The notes beneath the pieces are model-generated. The model did no database searches. It was not told where the DNA came from and worked only from the letters and a program-made list of their open reading frames with translations. From assembly GCA_025200525.1 (NCBI GenBank), contig CM045761.1, forward strand, positions 60,606,009-60,670,008: a stretch of 64,000 nt of DNA, given 5' to 3'. Source of the DNA: Camellia lanceoleosa (taxonomy: Eukaryota; Streptophyta; Magnoliopsida; Ericales; Theaceae). Below, in pieces: positions 1-11,390 of this stretch (position 1 is the stretch's first letter; each line of letters opens with the position of its first letter). Position numbers and translations under genes: made by a program.

Positions 1-168
1 CATCAACATGGACATGCAAGAAAGTATATTTTGAGAATTTTTTTAAAATATTTTTTTTTTTGACTTTTTTAAAAAAAATATGGAAAAAAATAAAAAGGTG
101 ATGTGATCTAAATAAATCAATAAGTTGACTTTTTTTTCTTAATTGCCAAAACAGGCTGAAATGTATTA

Positions 169-410
169 TGGCTTGGTTTGGGAAGTGCGTTGGTTTTTTA
201 GCTTTTTGACTTTTTTGGTTATTTTAGCTTGGAGCTAAAAAACATGGTTTGGAAAGTACTTTTGGCTTTTTTGACATTTTTGTGAGAGAAAGAATATAAT
301 AATTATAGATTGAATGTGATGTTTTGTCTTATTGAGACTAAAAAATATATTTTGTTTTTGTGACTATTTTATCCCCAAACCCACCCAAACCCACTTCCCA
401 AACAATGCCA
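169..410. mobile_element. Small non-autonomous DNA transposon (MITE) candidate
   Basis: The two ends are inverted copies: TGGCTTGGTTTGGGAAGTG at the left, and at the right the complement of TGGCATTGTTTGGGAAGTG. The interior is AT-rich with no reading frame. No convincing TSD was found, so superfamily and exact ends are open; the GTTTGG-rich ends resemble Tourist (PIF/Harbinger) MITEs. Confidence 0.5.
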
Positions 411-2120
411 ATATGAAGTCCAATAATTCACATTCACAAGTGAAGATTGAATACAACATATGATTGTTGAATAAAAACTTTAATGCTATTTTTCGATTAT
501 GTATTTGGGTAGGGATCTTTGTTTCTATTTCATTCAAAATTTTCTATTTTTTTTGTTATATTAAATTTCTACCTAAATTTATAATCCAAATACAATTAAA
601 AAAGTGTGAGATAGAAACCAAAAAGTTGGTAGCTTATATTTCCATTTTGTGAAGTTGGCTTAAATTTGTTGAACAATCAACTTCTCCTAAGTTTTTGGTT
701 ATGCTTTTCCACCAACTGAAGTTTTTATATATTAGGATCTTCACCTACAGACTTCCATTTCAATGGCATCAAATTGGGCACATATTAAAAAAATAATTCA
801 AATTCTTTCCATTACTAGCATGAAGTTGGAAATAATAAACAGAAAATCAAAATTTATAACAGCTAAAAATCCTAAATGAGGCATATGGAGCATGGGAGAG
901 TTAACATCTACTTGTGCTTGGTCAGCATAATTTGTCTTTGCACTTGTCATGACATGTTACTTTATATCTAATGTTGATTTTAAAAACATCTTTAGTGATA
1001 TGTTAAAACACCTGTCATTATTAAATTATTTTTGTTTGTCAAAAAAAAAAGAAAAAAAAAAAAGAAAAAGGTTCCTATATGGTACACTATAATGGTTGCC
1101 AAATTTTAAATTGCACGCATGGTTTGATAATTATCAAAATTTAACAAGATGTTTTCTCTTCCTCATAAATAACATTTTTATTTTGCATCACGTGAAGAAA
1201 AAAACAATGCCGTTCCTCTTCTTTTGTAGTAACATGCTACCATTCTTTTCTTTATGGTAGCCACTCACCGATCAATATTAGACACTTTAGTAGATAACAT
1301 AATGCGTTCGATAGATTGTCGCCTCTATGGCTCGAATTGCAAACCTGGACCCATTTGATCTCATTCTCGCATAGGTGTGTTCAATCCCATACTTGATGTA
1401 GTAGCTAGCTTTGATACCATATTTTACAAGCCCCTTCGGTAGAATCCCTTTTGAAAACTGACTTGCAAGGGGATGATGCTTAAGAGACTTCATTCACAAG
1501 GCCACTTTTTTTTTAAAAAATTGGGACATGGATCATAACATAAGTTGTTGTTGCAAGGATAAAATGAAAATTATTGTACATATAAAAGTACTACGTGATA
1601 AAATCATATGGTATCTGTAAACTAATCACAAATGATTTTGGTCCTGCAGTGCTTTCAATACTAACATAAATATAATGAGTCTTATCTAAATCAATGAAAA
1701 AAAAGAAAAAGGAAAGGCATTACCACCCAATAATTTCTCATAAAAATATGACCTTTGCACTAATGTGATAAATTTATCAAATTATAACATTTTAGGTAAT
1801 GTTACATGCTAAAATATGAGTTTAATATTGAAAAAAAAAAAAAAAAAATTGTCAACTATATATATTAATATACGGCAAATGGTCAACCATATTGGTGGTT
1901 GGTGCTAGAATTTCAGAAAGAAACGCTGACCAGAACCATTTGTAGCTATGTTAGTTAGGAGTGAAACATACAAATACAAATGGCAACAAGACTAATTTTC
2001 TCATAAAAATACCCATAAAGAAAATATTTGTGTGATTTAAATTTATTGGAAGTATAAATCTCAAATTATAATAGTTGGATTTATGCCGCATATCACTTTT
2101 CTTGATAAAATTATGGAGTT

Positions 2121-2291
2121 GGGATCTTTTAGAGTGATTTTTCTTAAAGTAATTGTAGAATGACAGTGTTAAGTTTTAAGAGTTAGAAGGTGAAATGATT
2201 GTTGTAGCCTCAACTTTAATAGAATTAAATCTCACCCATTTAAAAAATAACTTTAAAATCACTTTTAAAAAAATCACTCTAAAGTATATCC
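2121..2291. mobile_element. MITE candidate defined by inverted ends
   Basis: The left end GGGATCTTTTAGAGTGATTT matches the complement of the right end, GGATATACTTTAGAGTGATT. The interior is AT-rich and noncoding. No clear TSD was seen, so this rests on the terminal inverted repeat alone. Confidence 0.45.
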
Positions 2292-2786
2292 TCACTAAAA
2301 AATATTAAAAATAAAAGGGATGTGAGTGCAGCATAGATTTCTCTATTGTAATATGAGACCTATATTTAGTGGCGTCTCTAAAAATTTGTATAGATGGTTC
2401 ACCTTACAAGCTTAAGTTCTACAAATTTTATAATAAAAAAATTAACTAAATAACATTCACTTTGTTTGATTTTGAATTTTTAGAAACAATTTTTTGATGT
2501 TTTGTTTTGTTGTCTTTAGTGATTTTTTTTATATTTTAATAATTATTTTAAATATACCTAAAAAATAAAATATTTTTAAAAATATATATTAAAATTTTAT
2601 ATTTAGTGATTTTTTTAATAAAAAATTCACAAATACCTTGATTTTTAAGTATATATAAATTAATAAATCTAATAAATTAAAAAAAATGTTAAAACTTTAA
2701 AAAAATTCACCCAGGACAAAAGAAACACATAAAACAAAATACTTAAAAACTACTTTTGACAAGGGTTACCTAAACAAAGTGATTTA

Positions 2787-2950
2787 GGGGTTGTTTGGAA
2801 TGTTTTAAATAAGTGTATTTTTTGATTTTTTATAAAATATGGGTTGTGTTTGAAATGATATGGTAGAGAGGTGATGTGACTTAAATATGATGATGTGACT
2901 TAAATAGAATAGTGACTTTTTGACTTTTTTAAGGGATGCCAAACCTAGCC
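2787..2950. mobile_element. Tourist-like MITE (PIF/Harbinger type), 164 bp
   Basis: The element is flanked by TTA at 2784-2786 and 2951-2953, the 3-bp target typical of PIF/Harbinger elements. Ends are GGGGTTGTTTGGAATG and, as complement, GGCTAGGTTTGGCATC, an imperfect terminal inverted repeat. It contains a short direct repeat of GATGTGACTTAAATA and no coding capacity. Confidence 0.65.
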
Positions 2951-3339
2951 TTAAACTTGGATGGTCGCGGTTCTTTGACGCTTAATTTTGACCCTAAATT
3001 TTTTATTTTGTTTCAAATTAGTCTAATCGATTCTATTTTTTGGTATTTTTATGAAAATGTGTACATAAACATGTATTATACTTTTAGGGATAAAATTGTA
3101 AACCTGATCAATTAAGTGACTTAACCTCAACTAACTCAATAATCATTTTTCATCAAAAATGCTAATAATGTTATCAATTAGATCAAATTGATAAAATCCA
3201 AAATTAATTGTCAAAATTGAATCAATTAAAAATATAAAGATCAAAATGACACAAATAATAAAATATAAGAATTACCTAAGTAATTTGCCCTTTATATTTC
3301 TCAAACAATAAATCTCTAATGAGTGTACATTTTTATTTA

Positions 3340-3790
3340 GAAAAATGTTTTGTAGCTCGAAAGTTCCCCTCCCCCCGATTCCCCCAACTGCCCAAAACGA
3401 CGTCGTTTTGGGTAGTTATTTATTTATTTTTTTTTGAAACAGAGGGAGAGAGGGAGAAACAGAGGAGAGGAGAGAGGGAGAAAGAGAGAGGAGGAGAGGA
3501 GAGAAGGGAAACAGAGAGAAAAAGACGGCGGGTGCGACGGTGGGTGTGGCGATGGCGGTGCGAGCGACGGTAGATGTCGATCGCAGATCGCAGCTCGTTG
3601 TTTGTGGCAGCTCGTCGGCCGATCATCTCCGCCCCGCCTTCGCCTCTGTCTCTCTTTTCGCCTTCGTCCAGTTGATATTGCCCCCTCCAGTCCTCCTTCT
3701 TCTTCTTCTTCCTTCTTCTTCTTCTTCTCTTGATTTTTGGTTGATTCGGGAGATTCGAAGGCTCTAAATTCGAGCTCCCTAGCATGGCTC
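3340..3790. mobile_element. Mutator-type MITE, palindrome-bearing family, copy 1 (451 bp)
   Basis: A 9-bp direct repeat TTTTATTTA (3331-3339 and 3791-3799) brackets the element exactly. The ends share GA at the tip and AGCTCGAA about 13 bases in, in inverted orientation. Near the left end is a 22-bp perfect palindrome (3391-3412) centred on ACGT. The interior is a GA-rich block, then a GC-rich stretch, then CTT repeats. A relative lies at 62584-62953 with the same end motif, palindrome core and purine/pyrimidine-rich interior, in opposite orientation. A 9-11 bp TSD is characteristic of Mutator-like elements. The reading frames seen across this interval are by-products of the simple repeats. 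Confidence 0.7.
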
Positions 3791-4324
3791 TTTTATTTAA
3801 TGGGATCTTTTAATTTGTTAAAAGAATCAGACTATATAAAATAAAATATTAATAATACAAATAATTTTTTTTTGAAAAGTTTTTGTTTGCTTGACAGGGA
3901 CATGTCATCATATGCGGTCGCCCCGCCTAAACATTAAATAAATCTTAACCGTATAAATGTTTTTTTAAAATAATTTTTTAGATATATAATATTGATAAAA
4001 CAAATAGGCGAATTGGTGCTTTCACTTTCGTTTTATTAAATTTTAAAAGTAATATTACGAATCATAAAAAAAATATTATGAAAAATTTTATAAAAATAAT
4101 TACATTACATATAATAAAACATTACGAACTAATTATTTTAAGTATGAAGAATTTTTATAAATTTTTTTCATAATATCTTGAAAACCATAAAATTAAAATT
4201 TTAAATAAAAAAACTCCTAAATGGCATTGGCAGGTGAGTTGCGTGGCTGAGAGAAACGTACTGGCCAACTACTAAACCACAACGTTCCTCAACCCACCCA
4301 CTTTGTCTCACATCTAGTCTCTAT

Positions 4325-4639
4325 CTATCTATCTATCACTACTCTCTCTCTCTCTCTCTCTCTCTCCCTACCCTTTCCATTTCCATCTCAAACCACTCAT
4401 TCTTTTTAAAGGCACCACTGTTTCCATTTCCATCTCAAACAACTCATTCTTTTTAAAGGCACCACTGTACTCTGTCCTCCTTTCTCTACACTCCCTCTGG
4501 GCTCCATCTCTCTCCCTATCTCTATCTCTCTAAAAGCTTTGCAATTATTGTGTCTTCTTCAAAACCCATTATTTAGATTAGGTCACCAAATCAATACCCA
4601 TCTGGGTTTTTCTCTGTATAATTACTTGGAGAGTTGGTA
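4325..4639 (+). promoter_or_regulatory. Presumed leader of the 310-residue gene, with a 47-bp tandem duplication
   Basis: The stretch upstream of the start codon is pyrimidine-rich, with a TATC run (about 4319-4337) and a CT dinucleotide run (about 4343-4366), typical of plant 5' untranslated leaders. Two 47-bp copies, 4374-4420 and 4421-4467, follow directly and differ at one base. No TATA box close to this block was convincing; the transcription start is inferred, not seen. Confidence 0.45.
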
Positions 4640-7600
4640 ATGGCTTTTGTTGACTATATAGAGGATGATATTCTCTCAAACAAGGGATCGAGAAATAACG
4701 AGTCGATTTCAAACGAGTTTGGTTCTTCTTCTTCTTCTTCTTGGTCTGGTTGGAGCTCGCCGATTGAGTCTGAGCTCGGCTCGACCGAGACGGAGACAGA
4801 GAGTGAGGAGGAGGACGGTTTTATCGCTGAGTTGACTCGGCAGATGGCGGATTACATGCTTGATGATGATGATGATGAAGTGGCACCCAGTTCCTTGCCT
4901 AAGACTACTAAGAACCCTAATATTGGGTTTGAAGCTAATCAAGCTTCTTCTTATGACCAAACACCAGCTATTCATGTAAGAATACAAGTAGCTTTTATTT
5001 TTTATTTTTTATATTTAGTAATACTATGAGTAAATTTTTATTTATTGTTGTTAATTTTTATAATATTTTTCTTTATTTATCACCTTATTGTGTCACAATC
5101 ATACTAGAAGTAAATATAAGTAGTAAAATTTACTAAATAAATGTAATTATGATAAATGAAACAAAATGATACCTAATTTAGGATAGAAAAACATATGATT
5201 TTTGTTGTTGTTGTTGTTGTTTTTCATACTTTTTAATGTTTAGATGAGTAATTGGGTTTTATTTGCTGATTAAAAAAAATTGAGACTTATTTGCTTTTAT
5301 TTTCTTTTTTGTAGGGGATAACTCAAGATTTATTCCATCAATTATTTTTTAATTTTTTTTTTATAATATAAATGACCCACTTTTAATGTTTTGGGTATGT
5401 TTAATTTATGTAGTTGTATAAGTTGGAGAAGCAACCGTCCATTAATGACAAAGGGTATGAATGTGGGGGAAGCCGAGTGAAGAGGACCGAGTTAACTCAG
5501 CAACTTCACGACAAAAAGCGGCACCACATCCCCATCATGCAAAAGAGCGTAGCAAGAGCTGATGACGTAAGTGCCGGCAGATTTGGGCCATCATCAGCCA
5601 CCACGTGGCGGCCAAGTCGGCAGCAGCCGATTGGTTCCGACTCGGGTTCGGGTATGAGAGCCGTTTTCCTTGGTGGGCCCCGTTTGCAGAATGCTTCTTC
5701 CGGGACCGGTGTTTTCTTGCCACGTGGAACCAGCGACCCACCTGAGTCCCGCAAAAAATCAGGTCCATCTTCTTTACTTACACAAAATCAATTTAGTTTA
5801 GTTTTTAAATTTTATTTTATGATTTTTTGTTTTTTTATATTTTATATTTTTAATAATTTTTAATTTAATATATTTAAAAAGTAAAAAAATTATGAAGAAA
5901 TCTAAAAAAATTATTAAAAACAAACAAAATATAAAAATATGCAGGTCTTTTAATTTTATTTTCTTTCCATTAGTGATTTTTTTTTAAAGTTTTATTCACA
6001 AAAAATTTCTTTTTAAGTACATTTTAAAAAAAAATGATAAATAAAAAATTCTAAGAACATATAAATCAGTTGCAAAATTATACATATATGATATATGTGA
6101 ATATATTAATTTTTTTAAAAGTGGGTCACTCTAACAAATAATGTAAAATTAGTTTTGCATATACTTTGACTTTTTTTTATTTCTTCTCATATACTTATGC
6201 TACATGGCACTCTAGATTCTCCATTTTAAGAGAAAAAAAAATTAAAATTTTTAAATTTTATAATGACGTGACAGTTATAAACTATTGATTTTAATTGTAA
6301 TAGTGTAATACAATTTTATAAAATGAAATGAAATGAAAATAATAACAAAACCAGCTGCATATAGACTCAAATTTTAAGGCACAACCTTTCTCAATTTTAA
6401 TATTGCAGTTCAATTTATTTATTTATTTTTTAATGGAAAGGAAGAGAGAAGAAAGAAAAAACAAGATGAAAAAAAAAGAAAAAAAGAAAAGAAGAGGAGT
6501 ACAAGTTCTTTGATTTGCACAACTTTTTTAATCATCAGTTGTTTCTTTTATTTATTTAAATATATGTTTGGTATATACTGGCCAATAATGAGACATCCTT
6601 AATCGAGAATCTTCTGTCTATAAAAAAACTAAACAAGAATCTTTTTTGTCTAGATTTGCTTTCTTTGGTTTAATTTAACATTAAAAATATGTCGTGGTCA
6701 CCTTTATGATTATGCTTAGTTGGATAAGTGTGGCTAGTTTCGTGTTTAGAATAAATTGTATTAAAAAATAAAGTGTAGTAGTATTTTGACATAAATAAAA
6801 TGGTAATACAAATAATAAAAAAAATCTGATAAAAGATTTAATTTTTTTTTTTGGGGTCTATTTATTTCAATGCAATTCTTATTAGCACAAATTATTGGAA
6901 ATTTTATGACATTGTCGGCCAGTTAATAGTGTATTGATATAGAAAGACATAGAAATTTCGCTAGACTAGATCTCAATTTATAAGGTAGCATATTAGTTTA
7001 AAATAAATCCACAAATAAGTTAGTATTTTAAAAAAATTAGTTCGTTTGACCTTTTTTTTTTCCCTTTCCGAATAACACTTATTCAAGTGATTTGAATTTA
7101 TTTTTTGACAGGAAAATGATAAGTCAAATGACAGTTTTACTTATTTTAATAATTATAAACGATATGTCAAACGATACCATAACTAAAAGGAGGATGTTTT
7201 GCACTGTTTATGTACATATACATGCATAAAGATTATTTATTAATATGTGAATACAAACAAACACATAAAAATAAAGTTTACATATAATTGTTGGTGATGG
7301 GCATTTATTTATTATATATATATATATATATATTTTATGTTGATTTCTTGATCAATTTTTATATTTATATTTATATTTATATATTTATTTTTTCTCAAGT
7401 TCTCAACTATGATTGTATTTTGATCAGGATGTTCGACAGTTCTTATTCCTGCAAGGGTAATGCAGGCCCTACAACTCCACTTCGAAGATATGAATGCTCG
7501 ATCAAAATCCAACGGTTGTGGTGGTTTCACAAGTTACCCTCTTCAACACGGTATATTTTGCTCCCACTTACTCTCTTAATCTATCTTAACAAGTACAATA

Positions 7601-7981
7601 AATTCGTAATATTTTTAATATATTCATATTTGGATGACATCATCACACTCAACTTTTTAATTTTTATTTATTTATTTTTTAATTTGTGACCAAAAAAATT
7701 CAAATTAAATATGTTTATTTCATTTCATGGGTTAGGCTGTATTGTATCATTGTATGGCATCCTTTTCAAGGTTTTCATTTTCATTTTCGGAAACATTTAT
7801 CGTTAAAAACAAATTAATAATTAAAATCATAAAAACTAATTTATAAGTGATTGCAGACATTGTAACGGCACCAAGTAACAGTAACATTCATTTGCAACCG
7901 AAGCAGCAGTCGCAGCCCCGAACCGGTGGTCCAGCAGTGAACCATCACGAGACGGTTCTCCCTAAAGAATGGACATATTGA
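4640..7981 (+). CDS. Plant-specific protein of unknown function, 4 exons, 310 residues
   Basis: The only convincing host gene here. Exons 4640-4975, 5414-5762, 7428-7550 and 7857-7981 join in frame (933 nt including the stop); every intron is GT-AG. The start is the ATG at 4640; the reading frame runs open a few codons further up but without another ATG. The N-terminus (about residues 20-60) is serine- and acid-rich, followed by a run of Asp near residue 88. Conserved blocks are GSGMRAVFLGG (about 190-200), GTGVFLPR (209-216), CSTVLIPARVMQAL (230-243) and the C-terminal LPKEWTY. From memory, these blocks mark a land-plant protein family without established biochemistry; its Arabidopsis members have the same GTGVFLPR, CSTVL and EWTY order. 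No signal peptide or membrane segment is visible; basic clusters and low complexity would fit a nuclear or cytosolic protein (inference). The second intron (1665 bp) is very AT-rich. The frame looks intact, so the gene is probably functional. Confidence 0.85.
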
Positions 7982-8470
7982 TTTTTATATATCAAGGATA
8001 TGTTTGGCTGCTTCTCAAGTCCTATAAAATTAGAATCTTCAATTGCATCAATTGCAGCAAAGAAGAAAAAAAAAACAAATAGGAAGATAAATACAGAACA
8101 GAATTATTAGTTGTCTTGTCTAATAATGGAATCTTTGCAAAAAAGTAGTTGAGAACAAATAATTGATGCAGAAAGATATGTATGCTATTTTAATTTATTA
8201 TTTTTCTTGAAATGTGGTTCGAAGGGGATGTATATTTAATTCGCTGTTGTAATTTAGCTGTCAAGCAATTGTGGGTTGCTTTGTTGTATTATAAAGAAAA
8301 AAATCAAAACAGCTCATTTATCTCAAGTTTTTGTTGGCTTTCATTTGCGAGTTTAAATTTTAATGGTAATTTACACTGAACTTCCTTGAGGTATGAAAAA
8401 ATATAATAAATTTTATAATTTTTACATAATTTTATTAGATTTTTTTAATATTATAATTCACATAACATTT
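7982..8470 (+). other. 3' untranslated and downstream region of the host gene
   Basis: AT-rich, no reading frame. It probably holds the 3' UTR of the gene ending at 7981; a polyadenylation-like TATAAAGAAA lies near 8291. It ends at the solo LTR. Confidence 0.4.
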
Positions 8471-9355
8471 TGAGAGGGGAGATTCGCACCGAGTAGTACG
8501 GCCGAGCAAAGTTGACGGATTGCACGGCGCTGTTGCCAATCTGGCTGGTGACGTGGTCGGCAGAATGACTTGCGCGGTCGGAAGAATCGACCGGACAGGC
8601 GTCTATAGGTCAGTTGAGCTAAGACTTGTACTCTGCGAGAGAAGCTCAGGACGGCGAGCTAACCGAACTAAATGTTAGCCCGAGCTATAACGTAATTGCG
8701 ATCGGGGCTGTTACACCCTGGACCGATCATTCAACGAGGGCAGCTTCATCAGACCGAGATCGGAAGAAGAACGGTTGGAGGCCGGCATGCCCCCAACCGG
8801 TTGGTCGTCGGAACCGGCCAATAATTGTTCGGTCTCGGTGCTCAAGCTTTCACCTAATCACAAGTCACAGGTCAGTGGCACATAGCGCGGTTAAGTAAAT
8901 GGGATGGCAATTCTCCACCGGGCGTTAGGCCGGTCGTGGCACCTCGGTCAAGGGTGCCACCTGGGCCAATGGTGTGGAGGAAAGGACATCTGCTCCACGA
9001 ACGCCTCAATACCAAATGTCTTGGTGGGAGGACAAAACCTTTACACGTAAGGTGGTGAGGCGCACACTACCACCGTCGAGAAAAGACAATGAGGTAGTCT
9101 TGGCGCCGATCTTGGGTGCCCTAGAAATGGAGGAAGAGATGAACAATGGAGGTATGCGAATTCACTCTCACTAGCAGGCTCTCTCTCTCTTCTGACTATC
9201 TTCTTCCTCAGTAAACTGACTTGAGCGTCGGAGGGTTTTTCCGGCACACCACCGCCGGGCAGCTCACCTTTTTTAGTGTTGCAGAGACAGACGCCGTTGA
9301 CGGAAGCTTGACGTTCAAGGCGTACGGAGAGCTAAGGATATTTTGCCCCCGTACA
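8471..9355 (+). mobile_element. Solo LTR, 885 bp, probably Ty3/gypsy
   Basis: The unit begins TGAGAGGGG and ends CCCCCGTACA, with the 5-bp duplication CATTT at 8466-8470 and 9356-9360. It is clearly more GC-rich than its AT-rich surroundings. Near the right end is GACTTGAGCGTCGGAGG, a motif I know from the R/U5 part of many plant Ty3/gypsy LTRs, which sets the orientation as plus. There is no second LTR or internal domain, so it is a solo LTR left by recombination. The small frames inside have no recognisable product. It lies 490 bp downstream of the host gene's stop codon. Confidence 0.8.
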
Positions 9356-9360
9356 CATTT

Positions 9361-9667
9361 AATCTATTTTTTATCAATAATTTATTAGTTCTATGAATAA
9401 AAAAAATTAATTTTGTCATCTCATTTACCTTAAAATATATATTTTACTTTATTTATCTTTGTATTTTCACCTCTTTTGCATTGGTTTCACTCTCCATTTC
9501 GTCTTATTAAAAAGCATGTCAATATAATAGATTGGACCATGCAATATGCTTATTTTTTTTATCAATATCAGACCACCTTAATAATTCAAACAATTCATTT
9601 TCTATAGTCAAACCAAAATATCATTAATGTAAAAAAATCAAGGTCATTTGATATCAATAGTTGCATG
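9361..9667. other. AT-rich spacer
   Basis: AT-rich, no reading frame or RNA gene seen. It lies between the solo LTR and the left arm of the split foldback element. Confidence 0.4.
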
Positions 9668-9835
9668 ATGGGTCACTACTGTGTTAAAAACATAGCAGTG
9701 ACTGTTGTGCCTCAATTTAAGGTGTATTATGGGTTTATTTTAATGATCCGAACTATTCATTTTGTTGGGTTTTTTGAGTACTTCATGCCTACCAAAAATC
9801 ATATTAATCGGATATCAATAATTATATAATCGAAT
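9668..9835 (+). repeat. Left arm of a foldback element split by Tat1
   Basis: About 165 bases here reappear inverted at 21380-21540. Shared blocks include CATAGCAGTGACTGTT, GTGTATTATGG, GAACTATTCATT, GAGTACTTCATG and ATTAATCGGATA. The Tat1 retrotransposon lies between the arms, so it inserted near the loop of a pre-existing hairpin-forming element. Confidence 0.75.
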
Positions 9836-9885
9836 TGCATATTTTTTATGCTATTTCTTAAAAGAAAAAATTTATTATTTATTTT

Positions 9886-10403
9886 TGTGTGAGTGATTTT
9901 CCGGTCACACTGCCCTCCTTAGTGATTCAGCTGTAGAACACAGGCAGAATAGATGGCACCCTGTTGTCCTGTACAGAAAGAAAAGGCTCCGGCGGTGGTT
10001 CTTCTACCCGGGGGCACTCCGACGATCAAGTCAGTATATCTCTCAGAGATAATCAAGTATTCAACTCACAAGCTTGAGTATAAAAATATACCTTAGACCC
10101 ATGGGGGTGCCTCTCTTTTATAGCCAATACAATCCTAGTCCCAATAGGAGCCTAACTCCAATGGACTCAAGATTACTGCTAATCTGGAACTCCTAGTGAG
10201 ATTAGGATAAACCCTCTAAGAGTTTCATCTTTACCCAAACTGAAGTCTTCTCTCAATCTAGGACTCTTGTCCTTTATCCACTTATCTCGGATTCCGATAT
10301 CTTCGTAGATAACCTCGGCGTAACTACCACGACACGTGGCATCTCGGCTGACACGTTGGCGTCACCTTGCCACATGTTGGTACTTAGAAAATATATCCCC
10401 ACA
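9886..10403 (-). repeat. Tat1 3' LTR (left copy)
   Basis: 518 bp, TG...CA on the plus strand. It matches 20830-21367 from end to end. Next to its inner edge the plus strand reads ACTGCCCCCT, the complement of a G-rich polypurine tract, confirming that this is the 3' LTR of a minus-strand element. Confidence 0.85.
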
Positions 10404-11390
10404 ACTGCCCCCTAGGTTCTATTACCTCGGCATTCTGAGGTGATGGAACCTATATTGTTCCTCTTTCCAGTACTTCGGCACAAGAACTCTTCAGCCGAGG
10501 TCGTTCATCTCAGGTCGACATGTCTTCTTTCAAGAACAAGAATTCAAATGAACTCTCCTACGCGCATGAGCTGTCACGCATCACTTCTCAACCGTTCCAC
10601 TTACGCGTTATATCTTCATTGGCCCGTGTCTGCGACGCGCCTGAAAACTATTTTCCCTGCGTGCGCCGTCTGACATGTGCGTTGCTCCAGGTGCAATAAA
10701 TGCCCTGTTTTGCCGCCGTTTCAAGTTTTTGATAAAAATTTTCTTTCTTTCTTCCTTTCTTTACTTTTGCACTCGATTTACTTACTTTTTCTCTCTCTAA
10801 ACTTTCTCAAATCCGCCATTGCTCTAGCTCCAAGCTCTGCAACCGTCTTTATTCTTCCATTCCAGCAAAGCTTTCACCGTTCCGTCGTGTCTACATCCGT
10901 CGTCTGACCTCGGCAATCTTCATACCGGCTCTAGTTATCTTGGTAAGCCTCTGTTCCTTTCATTCTTAATTCCTCTATGCTCATTTGCTTTCTTGCTGCC
11001 ATTACTGCTTTGTTCAAACCTTTGATTTACTAAACTATTCATCTGGATGCGTCTATTCCATGATTTCGCCTATATTCCGAACGCTTGCACTGTTTCACCA
11101 CTTTTTTGCCACTGTTCTTGAGCCTGTATTTCTTGTATTCTTTATGCTTTTGAGAACCCCACCTCTGTTCTTTATTCTGAAACTTCATTCTTATTTCTGT
11201 ATTTTTTCCAGATCTGTGCCTTCAATCTTTGCTTTCGTAGATTTAGGTTTGGGATTTGTCTGTAGAACCTACCAATTCTTAGGAAAAACTGAAACAATCG
11301 TAACCAGTGTTTACCTAGGTTTTTGCCGAGGTTCCTATAACCCTTTAAGAACATCTTTTCTCTGTAACCAAATTCCTTTACGCCGAAATC

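Noticed and set aside
1287..1493. 68-codon minus-strand frame with SRFAIRAIEATI
   Set aside because: Composition looks more gene-like than its surroundings, so it may be a gene remnant, but I cannot name a family and no further exons are visible.
3319..3785. Overlapping Arg/Glu-rich and Ser-rich frames
   Set aside because: Produced by GA and CTT repeats in the Mutator-type MITE at 3340-3790.
4001..4210. Possible inverted repeat around TATTATGAAAAATTTTATAA
   Set aside because: AT-rich, short matches only; cannot be told from chance.
7313..7332. TA microsatellite in the second intron of the host gene, considered as a promoter TATA box
   Set aside because: It lies inside an intron, and the conserved protein blocks run across the exons on both sides.
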